Assembly: GCF_018812025.1 (NCBI RefSeq)
Contig: NC_063049.1
Span: 35,159,447 to 35,223,446, forward strand
DNA from: Megalobrama amblycephala
Lineage: Eukaryota; Chordata; Actinopteri; Cypriniformes; Xenocyprididae
DNA length: 64,000 bases
Direction: 5' to 3'
The position numbers and the translations under genes were made by a program. Below are positions 34,256-46,340 of this stretch, piece by piece (positions within the stretch are counted from its first letter, which is position 1; each line of letters opens with the position of its first letter). The notes below the pieces were generated by a model that searched no databases, was not told the DNA's origin, and saw only the letters and a list, made by a program, of their open reading frames with translations.

Positions 34256-35286
34256 TTAAAGGGTTAGTTCACCCAAAAATGAAAATTATGTCATTAATGA
34301 CTCACCCTCATGTCGTTCCAAATCGGTAAGACGTTCATCTTCAGAACACAGTTTAAGATATTTTAGATTTAGTCCGAGAGCTTTCTGTCCCTCCATTGAA
34401 AATGTTTGTACGGTAGACTGTCCATGTCCAGAAAGGTAATAAAAACATCATTAAAGTAGTCCATGTGACATCAGTGGGTTAGTTAGAATTTGTTGAAGCA
34501 TCGAAAATACATTTTGGTCCAAAAATAACAAAAACTAAGACTTTATTCAGCATTGTCTTCTCTTCCGGGTCTGTTGTATATATCCGCTTTCACTCCACAG
34601 TGATGCTGCTTCTTCTTCTTCTTTCCTGTTTTACGGCGGTTGGTATCCAGCTTATTGGTGCATTACCGCCCCCTTCTGCTCTGGACAGTGACGCGATTAG
34701 GACATCCACGACATGCACACCTACGCACCATTTTAAAAAATATAGCAATACCAAAATACAAACAATGTAGAATAGCTTGAATACAGAGTGCGTCTCCCTC
34801 AGACTGTAAACGAAGCTCGGGCGCACTAGATAACACGTCCTCAGCGTCACTGTCTGGAGCAGAAGGGGGCGGTAATGCACCAATAAGCTGGATGCCAACC
34901 ACCGTAAAACAGGAAAGAAGAAGAAGAAGCAGCATCACTGTGGAGTGAAAGCGGATATATACAACAGACCTGGAAGAGAAGACAATGCTGAATAAAGTCG
35001 TAGTTTTTGTTATTTTTGGACCAAAATGTATTTTCGATGCTTCAAAAACTTCTAACTAACCCACTGATGTCACATGGACTACTTTGATGATGTTTTTATT
35101 ACCTTTCTGGACATGGACAGTCTACCGTACAAACACTTTCAATGGAGGGACAGAAAGCTCTCGGACTAAATCTAAAATATCTTAAACTGTGTTCCGAAGA
35201 TGAACGGAGGTCTTACGGGTTTGGAACGACATGAGGGTGAGTCATTAATGACATAATTTTCATTTTTGGGTGAACTAACCCTTTAA
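34256..35286. mobile_element. Fold-back TTAA element G (longest arms)
   Basis: Arms 34256-34695 and 34844-35286, about 440 bp each, are almost identical inverted copies around a roughly 150-nt spacer. Ends are TTAAAGGGTTAGTTCACCC and its inverse. The high arm identity suggests recent formation or gene conversion. Confidence 0.93.
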
Positions 35287-36345
35287 AGTTGTCTTTGAAA
35301 TGTTTTGCCAGATAGGAAGCTAGGACATGACGGAAGCTCCTATAGACAGTATGTCACATGCATGTGCTTTATCACTACACCACAGCTCTATAACTCAAGC
35401 TTCAACAAGACAAACTCTGTGTGACTGAAAATATAGGCATTGCAAATAAGTGCTTTAAAGACTTAAAATTAGCATGGGCAGAATAACAAACACTTGTAAA
35501 TAATGAGAACAAAAAAGCTTTTAAAAAACAAGGTTTCCTTAGGGGGAAAAATTCCATTAAAAAAAAAAAAAGTATGTAAATATGTTTTATAAAAGGAGAT
35601 GGAGGCCACAGTCAGATGAATAAAAACATTACACCTGCAACAATCACTTAAAACACCACTTAAAACACCTTCAGTGTATTGATGGTTTTGAATTGTTTTC
35701 ATAAATTTAAATAATAATTTGAGGGCCTTCTAGACAAACATGACAGTGAAGCGGTGCTCTCCGTGACCTGTCAACAAAATCATTATCTCACCTGTGCATC
35801 CCTACCTCAGAAAGCATCACTGAAAGACACTGACATCTCATCAAAATCTCATTCCAGTCTCGTGTTACCTCCTTATACATTTTAATGACTCAGGACTAGA
35901 TTATTCCACGTACAATGCAGTTAAACAAACTTCATTTTTTCTTCTCCTATTGCAGATATTCTGAGTACTCAAGAACAGCAAGCCTCTTTCTTTACACTGA
36001 TGATAGCTTGCGGAGTGTCCCGGTGGATCTTTCTATCAGCAAGGTGCTTGTGTTTGGTATGCTGGTGGGTGAATCTTTTTCGAAACAAAGCTTCTATTCA
36101 GGTCCATTACTGCACCATTGATTTTCGCTCTAGGAGGTGGGCAGGGACTCCTTACTGAATATTTATGAATACACTGTGTCTCAGGCCACATGGAAGAAGT
36201 ACAGGGACAAAAGGAAATTATTTTGAAAGGAATTTCAGCTAAGTTCGCTAAAGATAAGGAATGAGACAAATATTGACCGTATCAACAGATATATGATGAC
36301 AGAAACGATAACTTGAACGCAAGCATTGCTGGTCACCATCATAAG
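35287..36345. other. Intergenic, nothing firm
   Basis: An excellent-looking 3' splice site (pyrimidine tract then TTGCAG at about 35955) precedes a 40-codon open frame, but there is no good donor or recognisable protein. Otherwise AT-rich. Confidence 0.4.
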
Positions 36346-36490
36346 TTGTGTTTACAGTGTATGTTGGTTTCCCTACTAGGCTTCCTCCCTGAACCAGAAA
36401 CCATGCTCGTTTTTGCTGAAGAACAACATGGCTATGCTGGTCCATCAGAATAACATGGCTATGTTGGTCCATTCTTGGTCTTTTCAGCGG
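36346..36490 (+). repeat. Dispersed repeat with short tandem AACATGGCTATG
   Basis: AACATGGCTATGCTGGTCCA at 36426 is followed 27 bp later by AACATGGCTATGTTGGTCCA. Context resembles a common fish repeat end. Confidence 0.45.
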
Positions 36491-37424
36491 GGTAGATTGA
36501 ATTAAAAGAAAACACTTGATTTGTAAATTTGTCGATAATTTGTAAACTGACGATACAGGACAAAGAACTAGAGAGAACTCAGGGCTTACAAATAGGGTAA
36601 TCAATGTAGAAACAGAACAGGGGTGGGGAACTAATTAACAGCCATAGAAACAAACTGGTGGTGGGAAAATGAGAACAAAGGCAACAGGAACTAGAATTAA
36701 GGTGCGTTCATGCCATGTCATAATTACCACAATTACGTGATTTCAACTTGTAAAAAGCGTTAACGTCCTCACAGAGCTTGTAATTATAAATCACAAAACC
36801 GGCCAATAGTGAAAGCTGTGACGGCATCAGAGCTCGTGCAGCAGCTTTTGAGCAGCTGACTCAGCCGTCTGCTCTCGAATCACTCTCGCGGTTCTTTGAT
36901 GCCATACGTCACAGTCACATGGCGTTGTCGCCGTCTCAAGTCGGACAAAATTTCTAACCAGCATGCACTGCTTCAAGTCAAACACCGATCGTTCTGCACA
37001 GCGCTGCATAAAGTCGAACACACCTAATTAGGATGTGGTTGTACATTCGCTCCTCCTCGCTGGACGTCTAGTGAGGGGGAGCTAACGTAAGCTCCACCCA
37101 TTTGCTCTGCGGCGAGCACCTTCTCCACATGGAAGCTGGGGGTCAAGATGGCCACCTGTTACGGATTACAAAAACCCAGGCTGCCTGAGAGAGCAGCTGC
37201 AGCTGATAAGACCGGCAGCAGGGCCTAATAGAAGGTGTGACAATGGTGAAAGGTGTGTGTGACTGGGAAAAGACATGCACCTGTGTGAAACAAAGAAGAT
37301 TAAGTTATTTTGTAGTGAGCTGAAGAGATTTAAGTTGAAAACCTTGTGTTTGATTATTAAACCCAGCCTGCATACCGAAGAGACTGTATTTACCGGGAAA
37401 TTGCACATTACTATACATATATAT

Positions 37425-37467
37425 CATTATATATATATATATATATATATATATGACACACACACAC
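37425..37467 (+). repeat. (AT)n and (AC)n microsatellite
   Basis: About 15 AT units followed by a short ACAC run. Confidence 0.95.
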
Positions 37468-38539
37468 AATACTTTCTTAAAAATATGTATAAGAAGGCCT
37501 GAAAACAGCATAATCCAATATGATCCAGCACTACAGTGAACTTAAATGTGCCAATAAAAATGAGAATGTCATTTTTCACACTGTAACAGCAGAACAAACA
37601 CATATTTCAGCTGTACTGTGTGTGTGACAGGTTTGCACAGACAAAGCGCTTAGAGAATAAAGACGTGATTTTCATCTGGAGTAAAATTGCAGTCTTTTAG
37701 AGGTCTCATGTTGTGAAAACTAGCTTTAATTCTGAACAGTTGGCCATAATTACCATAAGCACTCTTTGCAAAGAGGTTTCTTGTTAAGTCGGAGGAGGGG
37801 AAACATTATCCCAACGTGCAATCTCAGGTTTTGCATAAGCGGCCATAACTGCTCTCCTGAAAATTATTCCTACATAATTTTGCACAGAATTGCGGTTCTA
37901 CATTCTGACCTTGTCATGAAAACCACATGAAGATGCTTCTGAAGGTTTGCAGCTTCGCTGGGGAATATAAAACAGTAGTATTTAGACACTAACAAATCCA
38001 AACACTAACACGGCCATTTCATGCACTTAAGGGCACTTAAAAAAGAAACAGGCACTGGTAAATCTTATATAAATCACTTCACATTTCATAATATTATTGT
38101 TATTGTTATGTTACTTGTTATATGGTGTAGTTATGACAAATAACCAGCAGGAGCAAACTAGCTCATGCTAATCAGCCTAACCTTGATCGCCTGTCAGAAT
38201 CAGTTCATCTGTGTCACAATGAAAATGACTGTCACAAGAGGCTGTAATTTATCATTTAGTTTAAGGTCTTTGGATGAAAGCATTATGCCATCTCAGCCTC
38301 ATTTTCCTTTAAGAGATCTGTGTTAAATGTCAAATGAACTGTAATTGCTGTAATCAGCCTGTGTTGGAAATGGGCAATGATCACTATCATATGAATAGCA
38401 TAAATGACCCTCTAGAGACACATGCACCTCAGAGACTAATGATAATGTTAACACAAACATAATCTGTGATCTGTCTTAATACCTTGTATATCCAGATGTT
38501 TGACATAGATTTTATGAGCTCTTTTATTGGCTACTGAAA

Positions 38540-38645
38540 CATCAGCTCTGTTCCGAAACCTATAGTGAGCTGCCTACAGTACTTCCTACTGCCTACATAG
38601 GCAGCTACCTTTTAAGGCAGCATCCTAAATGAAATGGAACCTCAT
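38540..38645 (+). repeat. Fragment of CTGCCTACATAGG repeat
   Basis: TTCCGAAACCTATAGTGAGC, CTGCCTACATAGGCAGC. The same motifs, inverted, are at 41994-42050 (CTATGTAGGCAGCTC, GGTTTTGGAACA), suggesting two pieces of one MITE family. Confidence 0.5.
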
Positions 38646-39208
38646 TCATGACTGATTCTGAACACTCTGCTCAGCCCGCAACACAAATAGCATTAGACAC
38701 AAATAGATGACTTAAGAAGTGATCACATTAGCAAAATGTTGAATAAATTGAAAATTGTCAATAGTGTAGCCATGCATGACACACAGTAAACACAAAAGAC
38801 ACTTTCAAAACCAAGCAGCTTTTCTGGTGGTCAACACAGTGAGTCAGAGAAAAACTTGAACCCGTTGCAAAATCTGCACTGATAAATCTTTCGCCTTCAC
38901 GTGAAATTCCAGTTAGGATTTTACCTGTGAAAATGTGTTGAATACTGGTAAACCACACCTTTAGTGTTAGATGTTAGGATGTTGCTAAGATAGAAACCCA
39001 GTACTCAAATAAGCATAAATTACATAGCATACACAAAATATATTTTTTAAATTATATTCAAAACAGTTTAAACGCTGAAAACTATTTTTATTGATACTAG
39101 TATTAATTGAAATATAACTGTATAATTGTTTTATTCATTATATAATTTTAATAATTTTTGGCACTATATGAGATTGTCTTGTCTACATTGTATACATGTG
39201 ATGTTACC

Positions 39209-41051
39209 TTAAAGTCCCCGTGTAGTCAATTATTTTATCCCTTAAGACTCATCTTTGATCACCAAAATGACATATTTAAAAAAAAAAATTTAAGTGAAAA
39301 AAATTTCTGCATGCCTTAAAATATCTTGAATGTAACTCTACACCCTTGCCTCATTTAATATACACGGATCAATGAATATCCAAATTAGCCCCACCTCCAC
39401 TCGCTTACGCCAGCTCAGAGAGTCTACTGTTGCTCTAGTGATGTGCAATTTATTGTTTGTGTTGTGGATATATAAGAAAAAAGCTTGCTTCGCTTCGTAT
39501 ATTCAGTTTAATTTCTGACGCTTAAATTGTGTTTTAAAGCGGAACTCAGTAAGATTTGCAAAGCTCCCCCTACAGTTTCCTTCAGTGAATCACACTGTCA
39601 TAAATAATCCAAGCGCAGCTCTGGACTACAACGACTACAACGCTCACCAGCGCAGTAGTTTTGCAAATACAGTACAAGAAATCTCGATGGAGGTGGGTAA
39701 TTTTCAAAATTGTCTTATAAAGTCATAATATATACATTGTTTTTGTAAAGCATTTTGTCACTCTCGCGTGAACGTGAACATGAGGCGAGATTGTGTCGGG
39801 TCGGCGAAGCTCAACTTGCAAGTGCTGTTTTTTGGCATAGACTGGCCAGAGGGGGTTAGTGCTCGCCTCAAACACACCACTACAAGTCAATTAACCATCC
39901 TAAGGACTTAGAAAACTATTTATGAAGGTAAAAAAGTTACTTATTTCTGCTTTAAATTATGAATTGTTAAAACGCCTTTGCAAAACGGTCTGAATCCACT
40001 TGCATTCGTTTGAACTGCTCTCTCACTGAATCACCTGAAGCGATTTCTCAGTAAAGCAGACAGTATCGAGAGAACATGCGGCAAATGGATGTTTGACAAT
40101 TTCGTTGCTTTTTGGAGTTTTCAGATTTAAAAAAACATTCAGATGAAATCTTGCAGGCGCCCATGCCTTTTCCGTACATTAAATAAATGCACATCCTTGA
40201 ATGAGCGCGGATTTCCAGCATATTTACTTGAACTCATCAAGTAGGCTAATATCTATGGTTTGATCCATTCCAGAGGCAGCCAAAATCAGAATTTATAATG
40301 GACTGAATAGCTCTCTCATTTGGCGTGCGAGGACACGCTAACTGAATATGCACATGAATCACGGTCACACGCACACGCTCGGAGCAATATTGTTTCAGCT
40401 ATGTTTTATAGTATTAAAATATTTCAAGACAAAAACATGAACTTTATTGGCTTTATGTCAAATCAGCTGTCACTTTACTTTGGCGCGAGCTCCTATGCGC
40501 TCGCACACTTGGCACAGCCCTTGCGACGGTTCTGTCATTAATTAATATGAATTAATATAATTAGCCTTTTGCTTGACTACGTTATCAAACAGCTAATAAT
40601 GTGTTGTTAATGTTACACACACCGTTCCTGTTCTTTATCTCAGAATCAGACAGCTGCCTTCTAACAATCATTATCCTTACAAATGCTTTGAACAACTCAG
40701 AATATTGCTAAATCTACACAATTATTCATATGAAAAGAAAATATACCGGGATAACCTGGCTTCTCTTGAGACTTTCCTGCTTCAGAGCAGTCATAGTTAA
40801 TGATATGCTAAAGCCTGCCGGCACGTTGTTGTGATTGGTTACAAGGTAGTCTGTGACGTCACAAACACCCACGATTTCAAACCGCGGATTTTAGACTGTC
40901 TTTGGTTTACTGCAGTTTCAAACATAAAATACTCAGCAATGGTGCTGACTATTTGCACATGGCTTGTCTTAAAGCATATTAAAAACACTACAGAGACATA
41001 TAAATAACATTAAAAACTTGATTTTCACCACAGGGTGACTCCCACCTTTAA
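39209..41051 (+). mobile_element. TTAA-bounded element, AGTCCCC family
   Basis: Starts TTAAAGTCCCCGTGTAGTCAA; the right end ACCACAGGGTGACTCCCACCTTTAA resembles its inverse with small changes. A smaller TTAA element (39534-39955) is nested inside and another abuts the right end. No transposase recognised. It contains CG-rich stretches near 39770 and 40470. Confidence 0.55.
39534..39955 (+). mobile_element. TTAA-bounded MITE, AGCGGAACTCAGTAA family (nested)
   Basis: 422 bp: TTAAAGCGGAACTCAGTAAG...GTTACTTATTTCTGCTTTAA, imperfect inverted termini. Confidence 0.75.
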
Positions 41052-41993
41052 AGGTGCCCAAGAATGCTTTTTCACAAGATGTAATATAAGTCTAAGGTGT
41101 CCCCTGAATGTGTCTGTGAAGTTTCATCTCAAAATACCCCATAGATTTTTTTAAATTAATTTTTTTAACTGCCTATTTTGGGGCATCATTAACTATGCAC
41201 TGATTTTTTCAGCGCGCCGCCCCTTTAATTCGCGTGCTCCCTGCCACACGAGCTCTCGATTATATTACAGCACATTTACAAAGTTCACACAGCTAATATA
41301 ACCCTCAAATGGATCTTTACAAGATGTTCGTCATGCATGCTGTATGCATGCTTCAAATTATGTGAGTAAAGTATTTATTTTGATGTTTATATTTAATTCT
41401 CTATGAGTTTGAGGCTGTGATCCGTGGCTAACGGCTAATGCTACACTGTTGGAGAGATTTATAAAGAATGAAGATGTGTTTATGAATTATACAGACTGCA
41501 AGTGTTTAAAAATGAAAATAGCGATGACTCTTGTCTCCGTGAATTCAGTAAGAAACGATGGTAACTTTAACCTCATTTAACAGTACATTAGCAACATGCT
41601 AACGAAACATTTAGAAAGACAATTTACAAATATCACTAAAAATATCATGCTATCATGGATCACGTCATTTATTATTGCTCCATCTGCCATTTTCGCTATT
41701 GTTCTTGCTTGCTTAACTAGTCTGATGATTCACCTGTGCACATCCAGACGTTACTGGCTGCCCTTGTCTAATGCCTTTCTTAATGTTGGGAACATGGGCT
41801 GGCATATGCAAATATTGGGGCGTACACCCCGACTGTTACATAACAGTCGGTGTTATGTTGAATAAATGAGATTTAAATAAGAAAGAGAAAGCAATGGAGT
41901 TTGAAACTCAATGTATGTCTTTTCCATGTACTGAACTCTTGTTATTCAACTATGCCGAGGTAAATTCAAATTTTGAATCTAGGGCACCTTTAA
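41048..41993 (+). mobile_element. TTAA-bounded MITE, AGGTGCCC family, copy 2
   Basis: Same orientation and near full-length match to 3920-4890: TTAAAGGTGCCC...GGGCACCTTTAA. It is slightly shorter, lacking a block near its 3' part. Confidence 0.88.
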
Positions 41994-42440
41994 AGCACCC
42001 ATGATGCTTTAAAATGCTCCCTATGTAGGCAGCTCAACTAGGTTTTGGAACAAAGCAGTGAAATACAGCAGTACAACAATATTGAATGATAATGATGAAC
42101 ATGGAAAACAAACAAGCAAGCAGTCGATCATGCACAAAAATACTACTTTAAACAAAACTTATGTCATACTTCTGTCTTTTCAAAATTGTACATAATTTTG
42201 TTGTTTATTCTATTCAGTAATTATGTATAGAAACAGATGCACAGAATTGTGGTAACTGTGTGAAAAGACTTGGACATACTGAATCAACAATTTAGTGAAT
42301 TGCAGCCATTTTAAAAATTGATCCATGTCTCAAATGCTGCAGTTTCTAGGTTGTAAAATGGGCACCGTGTTTTTGTGCACAAAACATAATGTTTTGTTTT
42401 TTGAGTCATCCCACAATTATATTATATGCACTGTTCGTTT

Positions 42441-42472
42441 AGTTTGGTCCGGTCCAGTGACCGGACCAAACT
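42441..42472. repeat. Perfect 14-bp stem hairpin
   Basis: AGTTTGGTCCGGTC, loop CAGT, then the exact inverse. Position relative to an element end is unclear. Confidence 0.9.
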
Positions 42473-42479
42473 GTCTACA

Positions 42480-43960
42480 GCGTTTCTTCAGACATTGAAG
42501 TAAGTTACAGAACGGTACAGTTTACCACTTTGCTTATACAGTTGCCGTTTATGGTTTTTAAAGTGTCTTTCTCATGGGTGAATGCTGCCAGCTACTATCC
42601 ATTCCTTTCATGGTGTATGATGTGCCATCTGTTCAAAAGAACCTTCTGGTGTTCACATGCGCACGAGCTGAATCTGGAAACCGTTTTAAGAGGGGAAAGA
42701 GTCTTATATATTGAGACAGCACTGCTGTGTCAGTCAAGAAGCAGATTTATAAGACCAAAACGATCAAATTGCTTTGAATGTGGGTATTTTTCAGTTCACC
42801 TAACTGTTTTCACCTGAACATTTTTCTCAAAACAGCAAAAGCAAGCCAAGAATTTGCTGCTGATGAACAAATCTATCATGAAACTTCATATTTCATAAAT
42901 ATAGATAGGAGTGTTTAAAATATTCATTGCAGCAAAATATGATGTTCCATTTGGGAAAATATGGTTATTGAATGTGATTTGTGAAAGACTGCATTCAAAG
43001 CCTTTTCATTTTGCATGTCTAAGGAACGTTTGCTAGCTTTCAGTGCTTAATGCATAACTAAGGGTCAAGTTAAGGACTTCCACCAAATAAACAGATTTCC
43101 ATCCGCATTTCCATACTTCTCCGCAAATGATTTGACTCCCACCTGTATGGACAAGATAAGTACAACCCTATGGCCTCAAAAGCATCAGAGACATTTGTTC
43201 AAACAATCATTCTCCTCTATGTCTTACAGCTGAAATGAAAAATAAATAAGATGAAACAAAGCAGGAAATTGCAAAGTCACTTTTCCATATGGGCCTACAA
43301 GCAACTCATTTAAAGAATGTTTATTTATTTTCCTAAAATGAATTCATGCTTGTTTTTAGGATCCACATATTCCTGAACCTCTTAGAAAATAAACTGGAGT
43401 TATTTGTGTGTATTGCTAATATTTGTGGTACCATATGAGCTGATTCGGTCCAATCTTTAACTCAGTAGCCTATCTAATAAAACTCCTGCACCTCAGAAAC
43501 ATGGTATAGCATTAACATGGTATAGACCAAATACAGACAGCAGCACACCAAATCCAGTGGCTAGAAATAAACTAAAGATATGGAGTATACAGTAAACACA
43601 TTCACACAAAGCAACAGAACAATAGATGTCATTTCTCTTTGAATGAAAGTGTAAAAAGTATCATTTACTGTGCATGTGTAAAAAGAAGTAATTTAAAATG
43701 AACACAAAATCTGTAGTCTCATTTGATATTTTGCAACATAATGAAATGAATATATCTTTAATATGCAATTGAAATTCAGTTCCTTCTAGGACTCCTTGTT
43801 TCTTTTCACTATCATTTATGCATGCTTCACTTGAATTTAATTCTTGAACTATGCACAAAATAAATGCACTTATCAGACAGAGAATAGAGAATAGAAAAAC
43901 AGAGCATAAAGACAATGCACTTGGGATTAAGTAATAATAATAAATATAGCTGCAAGCAGC
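42480..43960. other. Intergenic, nothing recognised
   Basis: AT-rich; a 95-codon open frame (42530-42817, +) has no family features and probably lies in a degraded repeat. Confidence 0.4.
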
Positions 43961-44215
43961 AATTCGGGGCCAAGCCCCAGAAGGGGCAGTAGCGCAATAC
44001 GGAGCAGGTAGAGCAAAAACAGCAGAAATTGAATGTACATGCAAAACAGCTGGTTCAGAAGGACAGGTGGAAATGAAATGAAAATCAATAGAAGTTCAGA
44101 TGAGAATGAACACAGAATGAACTAAAAACACTTGTATCTAATTCAAGAGGAATAAAGATTAGTACAATGCTTATTTGGATAAAAAAGGAATCAAAATGAC
44201 TCATTACACACAATT

Positions 44216-44315
44216 GCATAATGACCACCCAACACGGGATTCGAACCCACAACCTCCAGGTCCAGTGTCCATTGCGCATGTCATTGCACCACTGTGCAGG
44301 TGACTGTTGACACAA
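44216..44315 (-). repeat. tRNA-like Pol III promoter module 1
   Basis: On the minus strand TGGTGCAATG fits the A-box TRGYNNANNG, and about 50 bases later GGTTCGAATCC fits the B-box exactly. The outer arms do not pair as an acceptor stem, so it is tRNA-derived (SINE head-like) rather than a tRNA gene. Confidence 0.7.
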
Positions 44316-44621
44316 CTGCCGAAGTTCACTAGTTTATGTGAAAATGGACTCAAAAAGAAGAATTTTTATGAAACTGCACTGAATGTTATATTTAATAACT
44401 TTACTTTAGATCATTCTGCAGCTCATCATGCTGTAGCGCAATACAGAGCAGGAAGAAGAAAAACAGCAGAAAATGAACAAACATGAAACACCTGGTTCAG
44501 AATTATGGGCGAGAATGAACTCAGAAAGTACAGAAGCTTAGATGAAAATGAACACAGCATGAAACAAAAAGCATTTATTTCTAATCTAGAGGCAATAACG
44601 GAATCAAAACACACAATTTCA

Positions 44622-44706
44622 TAAAACCACTCCACCCGAGATTCGAACCCACTATCTTTAGGTACAGGGCTCGTCAGGTACCTGGCTTTACACATTGAGC
44701 TACATT
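44622..44706 (-). repeat. tRNA-like Pol III promoter module 2
   Basis: The minus strand has TAGCTCAATG (A-box match) and GGTTCGAATCT (B-box with one change). It is homologous in position to module 1 within the second direct unit, but its middle has diverged. Confidence 0.65.
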
Positions 44707-46340
44707 ATGACACATGTTCAACATGTTGTGGAAGAGAACTTTTAGTGTAACAAAGAATTTACAAAAAAAACATTTCTTAGCATGCTAACCATATTAGCAT
44801 GCCAAGCTAACTTAATGCTAATGAAGCTCATGGTTAACTTGATAGCTGAAGAGCCACATTAAAAAGAATGACAACTGGTTAGCATGCTAAGCAATTAGCA
44901 TGCTAAGCTAACTAGCATAAGATAACAATCACAAGGAAGGTCACATTCAGAGACAAATATCTCGGGAACGGTAGCAAATATCAAAAATCCGTTCAGTCAT
45001 TTCTGTGCGGCTCGGTCCAAAGATCATCTGAGCTGATTTTGGACAAAATTGACCAAAATTTGTGGGAGGAGTAGCGAAAAAACTGTTTTTGATTTAATTC
45101 AATATGGCAGACAGGTACATTTAAGGAAAATGACAAATGACACATCGTCGGAATCGGCATAAGCCAGGGAATAAAATGACATAAAGCATACACATTTTGG
45201 AAAGTGTTTTCAAAAGTTATAAGTGGTTTTGCAATAATCATTACATCTGTGGAACAGTAGGTGGCGCTGTGTTGAAACTTCTCAGGTACCTTCAGGACCT
45301 TCTAAAGGTCATACGTACCAATTTGTGTGAAGATATGTCAAATTGTTTAAAAGTTATTGCAATTTATGACAAAATTCAAAATGGCGGACACGTGGTTCAT
45401 CCGATGTTGACGAATTCGATATCCTCGGATTCGGCATGGCACAGGGAATCCATAGACACCAAGATCTTGATTTTCTAATAAAGTGTTCAAAAGTTATTGG
45501 CCAAAATAGCCATTTTTCAGATCTCATGACCTGTAGGTGGCGCTGTTCCCAAATTTGGCATGGAACCTCAGATCATGGTCTTGATCAAGTGTACCAATTT
45601 TAGTTTCGATTTCTCAAAGTTTGGCCGAGATACAGCCTCTATAGCAATTTTGGGTCAACCTCGTTAACTTCGTGACATCATAACTTTTGAACAAAGATGA
45701 ATAAAAAAAATCTGTTCAGTCATTTCTGTGCGGCTCAGACCAAAGATCACCTGATCAAAGTTTGGACAAAATTGGACAAATTTTGAAGGAGGAGAAGCGA
45801 AAAAAACAAATACTGTACTTTTCAAAATGGCCGCTACTGTAATGGGTGGAGACTTAATGTAAGAAGTTGAATAGCATCAGCATGAAGAGACGAATCAGAT
45901 GAACTAAATTTAATTTTTCTATGACAAACAGTTCAAATGTTAAAACCGTTAGAATGTTGAAATTTTGAACTGGTGGTGGCGCTATAGAGTTGGTTCTAGA
46001 GACTCCAAATTTGGTCCAATCACTATTCATGAGCATCTCTACAACTGTGCCAAATTTCATCATTTTCTCATGTTCCGTTGATAGGGCTGCCATAGACTCC
46101 CATTCGGGAGGAAGAATAATAATAATAAAAGGGAAAACGTACAATTACAATAGGGGCTACAGCCCCTTCGGGGCTTGGCCCCTAATAATAATAAATCTTG
46201 ACTACTCTGAGAATTATTGACTTCAAATCATTAAAGCAACTGAGCTATTAATTGTCAAGAAAAGTTACAGTCTCAAAAGAGACAGTTTCCTAAAAATTTT
46301 CTAATGTAAAAAATTCTATGAAAAATTTAAAAACAATATA

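Larger units (their letters stand above)
43967..46185 (+). mobile_element. 2.2-kb repeat with GGGGCCAAGCCCC inverted ends
   Basis: The left end GGGGCCAAGCCCCAGAAGGGG and right end CCCCTTCGGGGCTTGGCCCC are inverted copies (one base different in spacing), both in an AATAAT context. The left third contains two related direct units (about 43988-44344 and 44430-44730), each with a tRNA-like module on the minus strand. The right part has several GGTGGCGCT boxes (45249, 45538, 45976). No protein coding was recognised. The class of the element is uncertain. Confidence 0.7.

Noticed and set aside
35955..36121. Exon after a strong acceptor (pyrimidine tract, TTGCAG)
   Set aside because: No convincing donor, no recognisable peptide and no partner exon.
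37150..37410. Possible solo LTR starting TGTTACGG
   Set aside because: The start resembles the 62.4-kb LTR by eight bases only, no end or target duplication was found.
41596..41865. 89-codon open frame with hydrophobic segment
   Set aside because: It lies inside the AGGTGCCC MITE; homologous copies at 4527 and 49.9-50.7 kb do not keep it as one conserved protein.
42530..42817. 95-codon plus-strand frame with several Cys
   Set aside because: No motif spacing of a known zinc finger and no splice context; likely degraded repeat.
44216..44315. A true tRNA gene
   Set aside because: A- and B-boxes fit, but the ends do not form an acceptor stem and a diverged second copy sits in the same repeat, so it is tRNA-derived repeat sequence.
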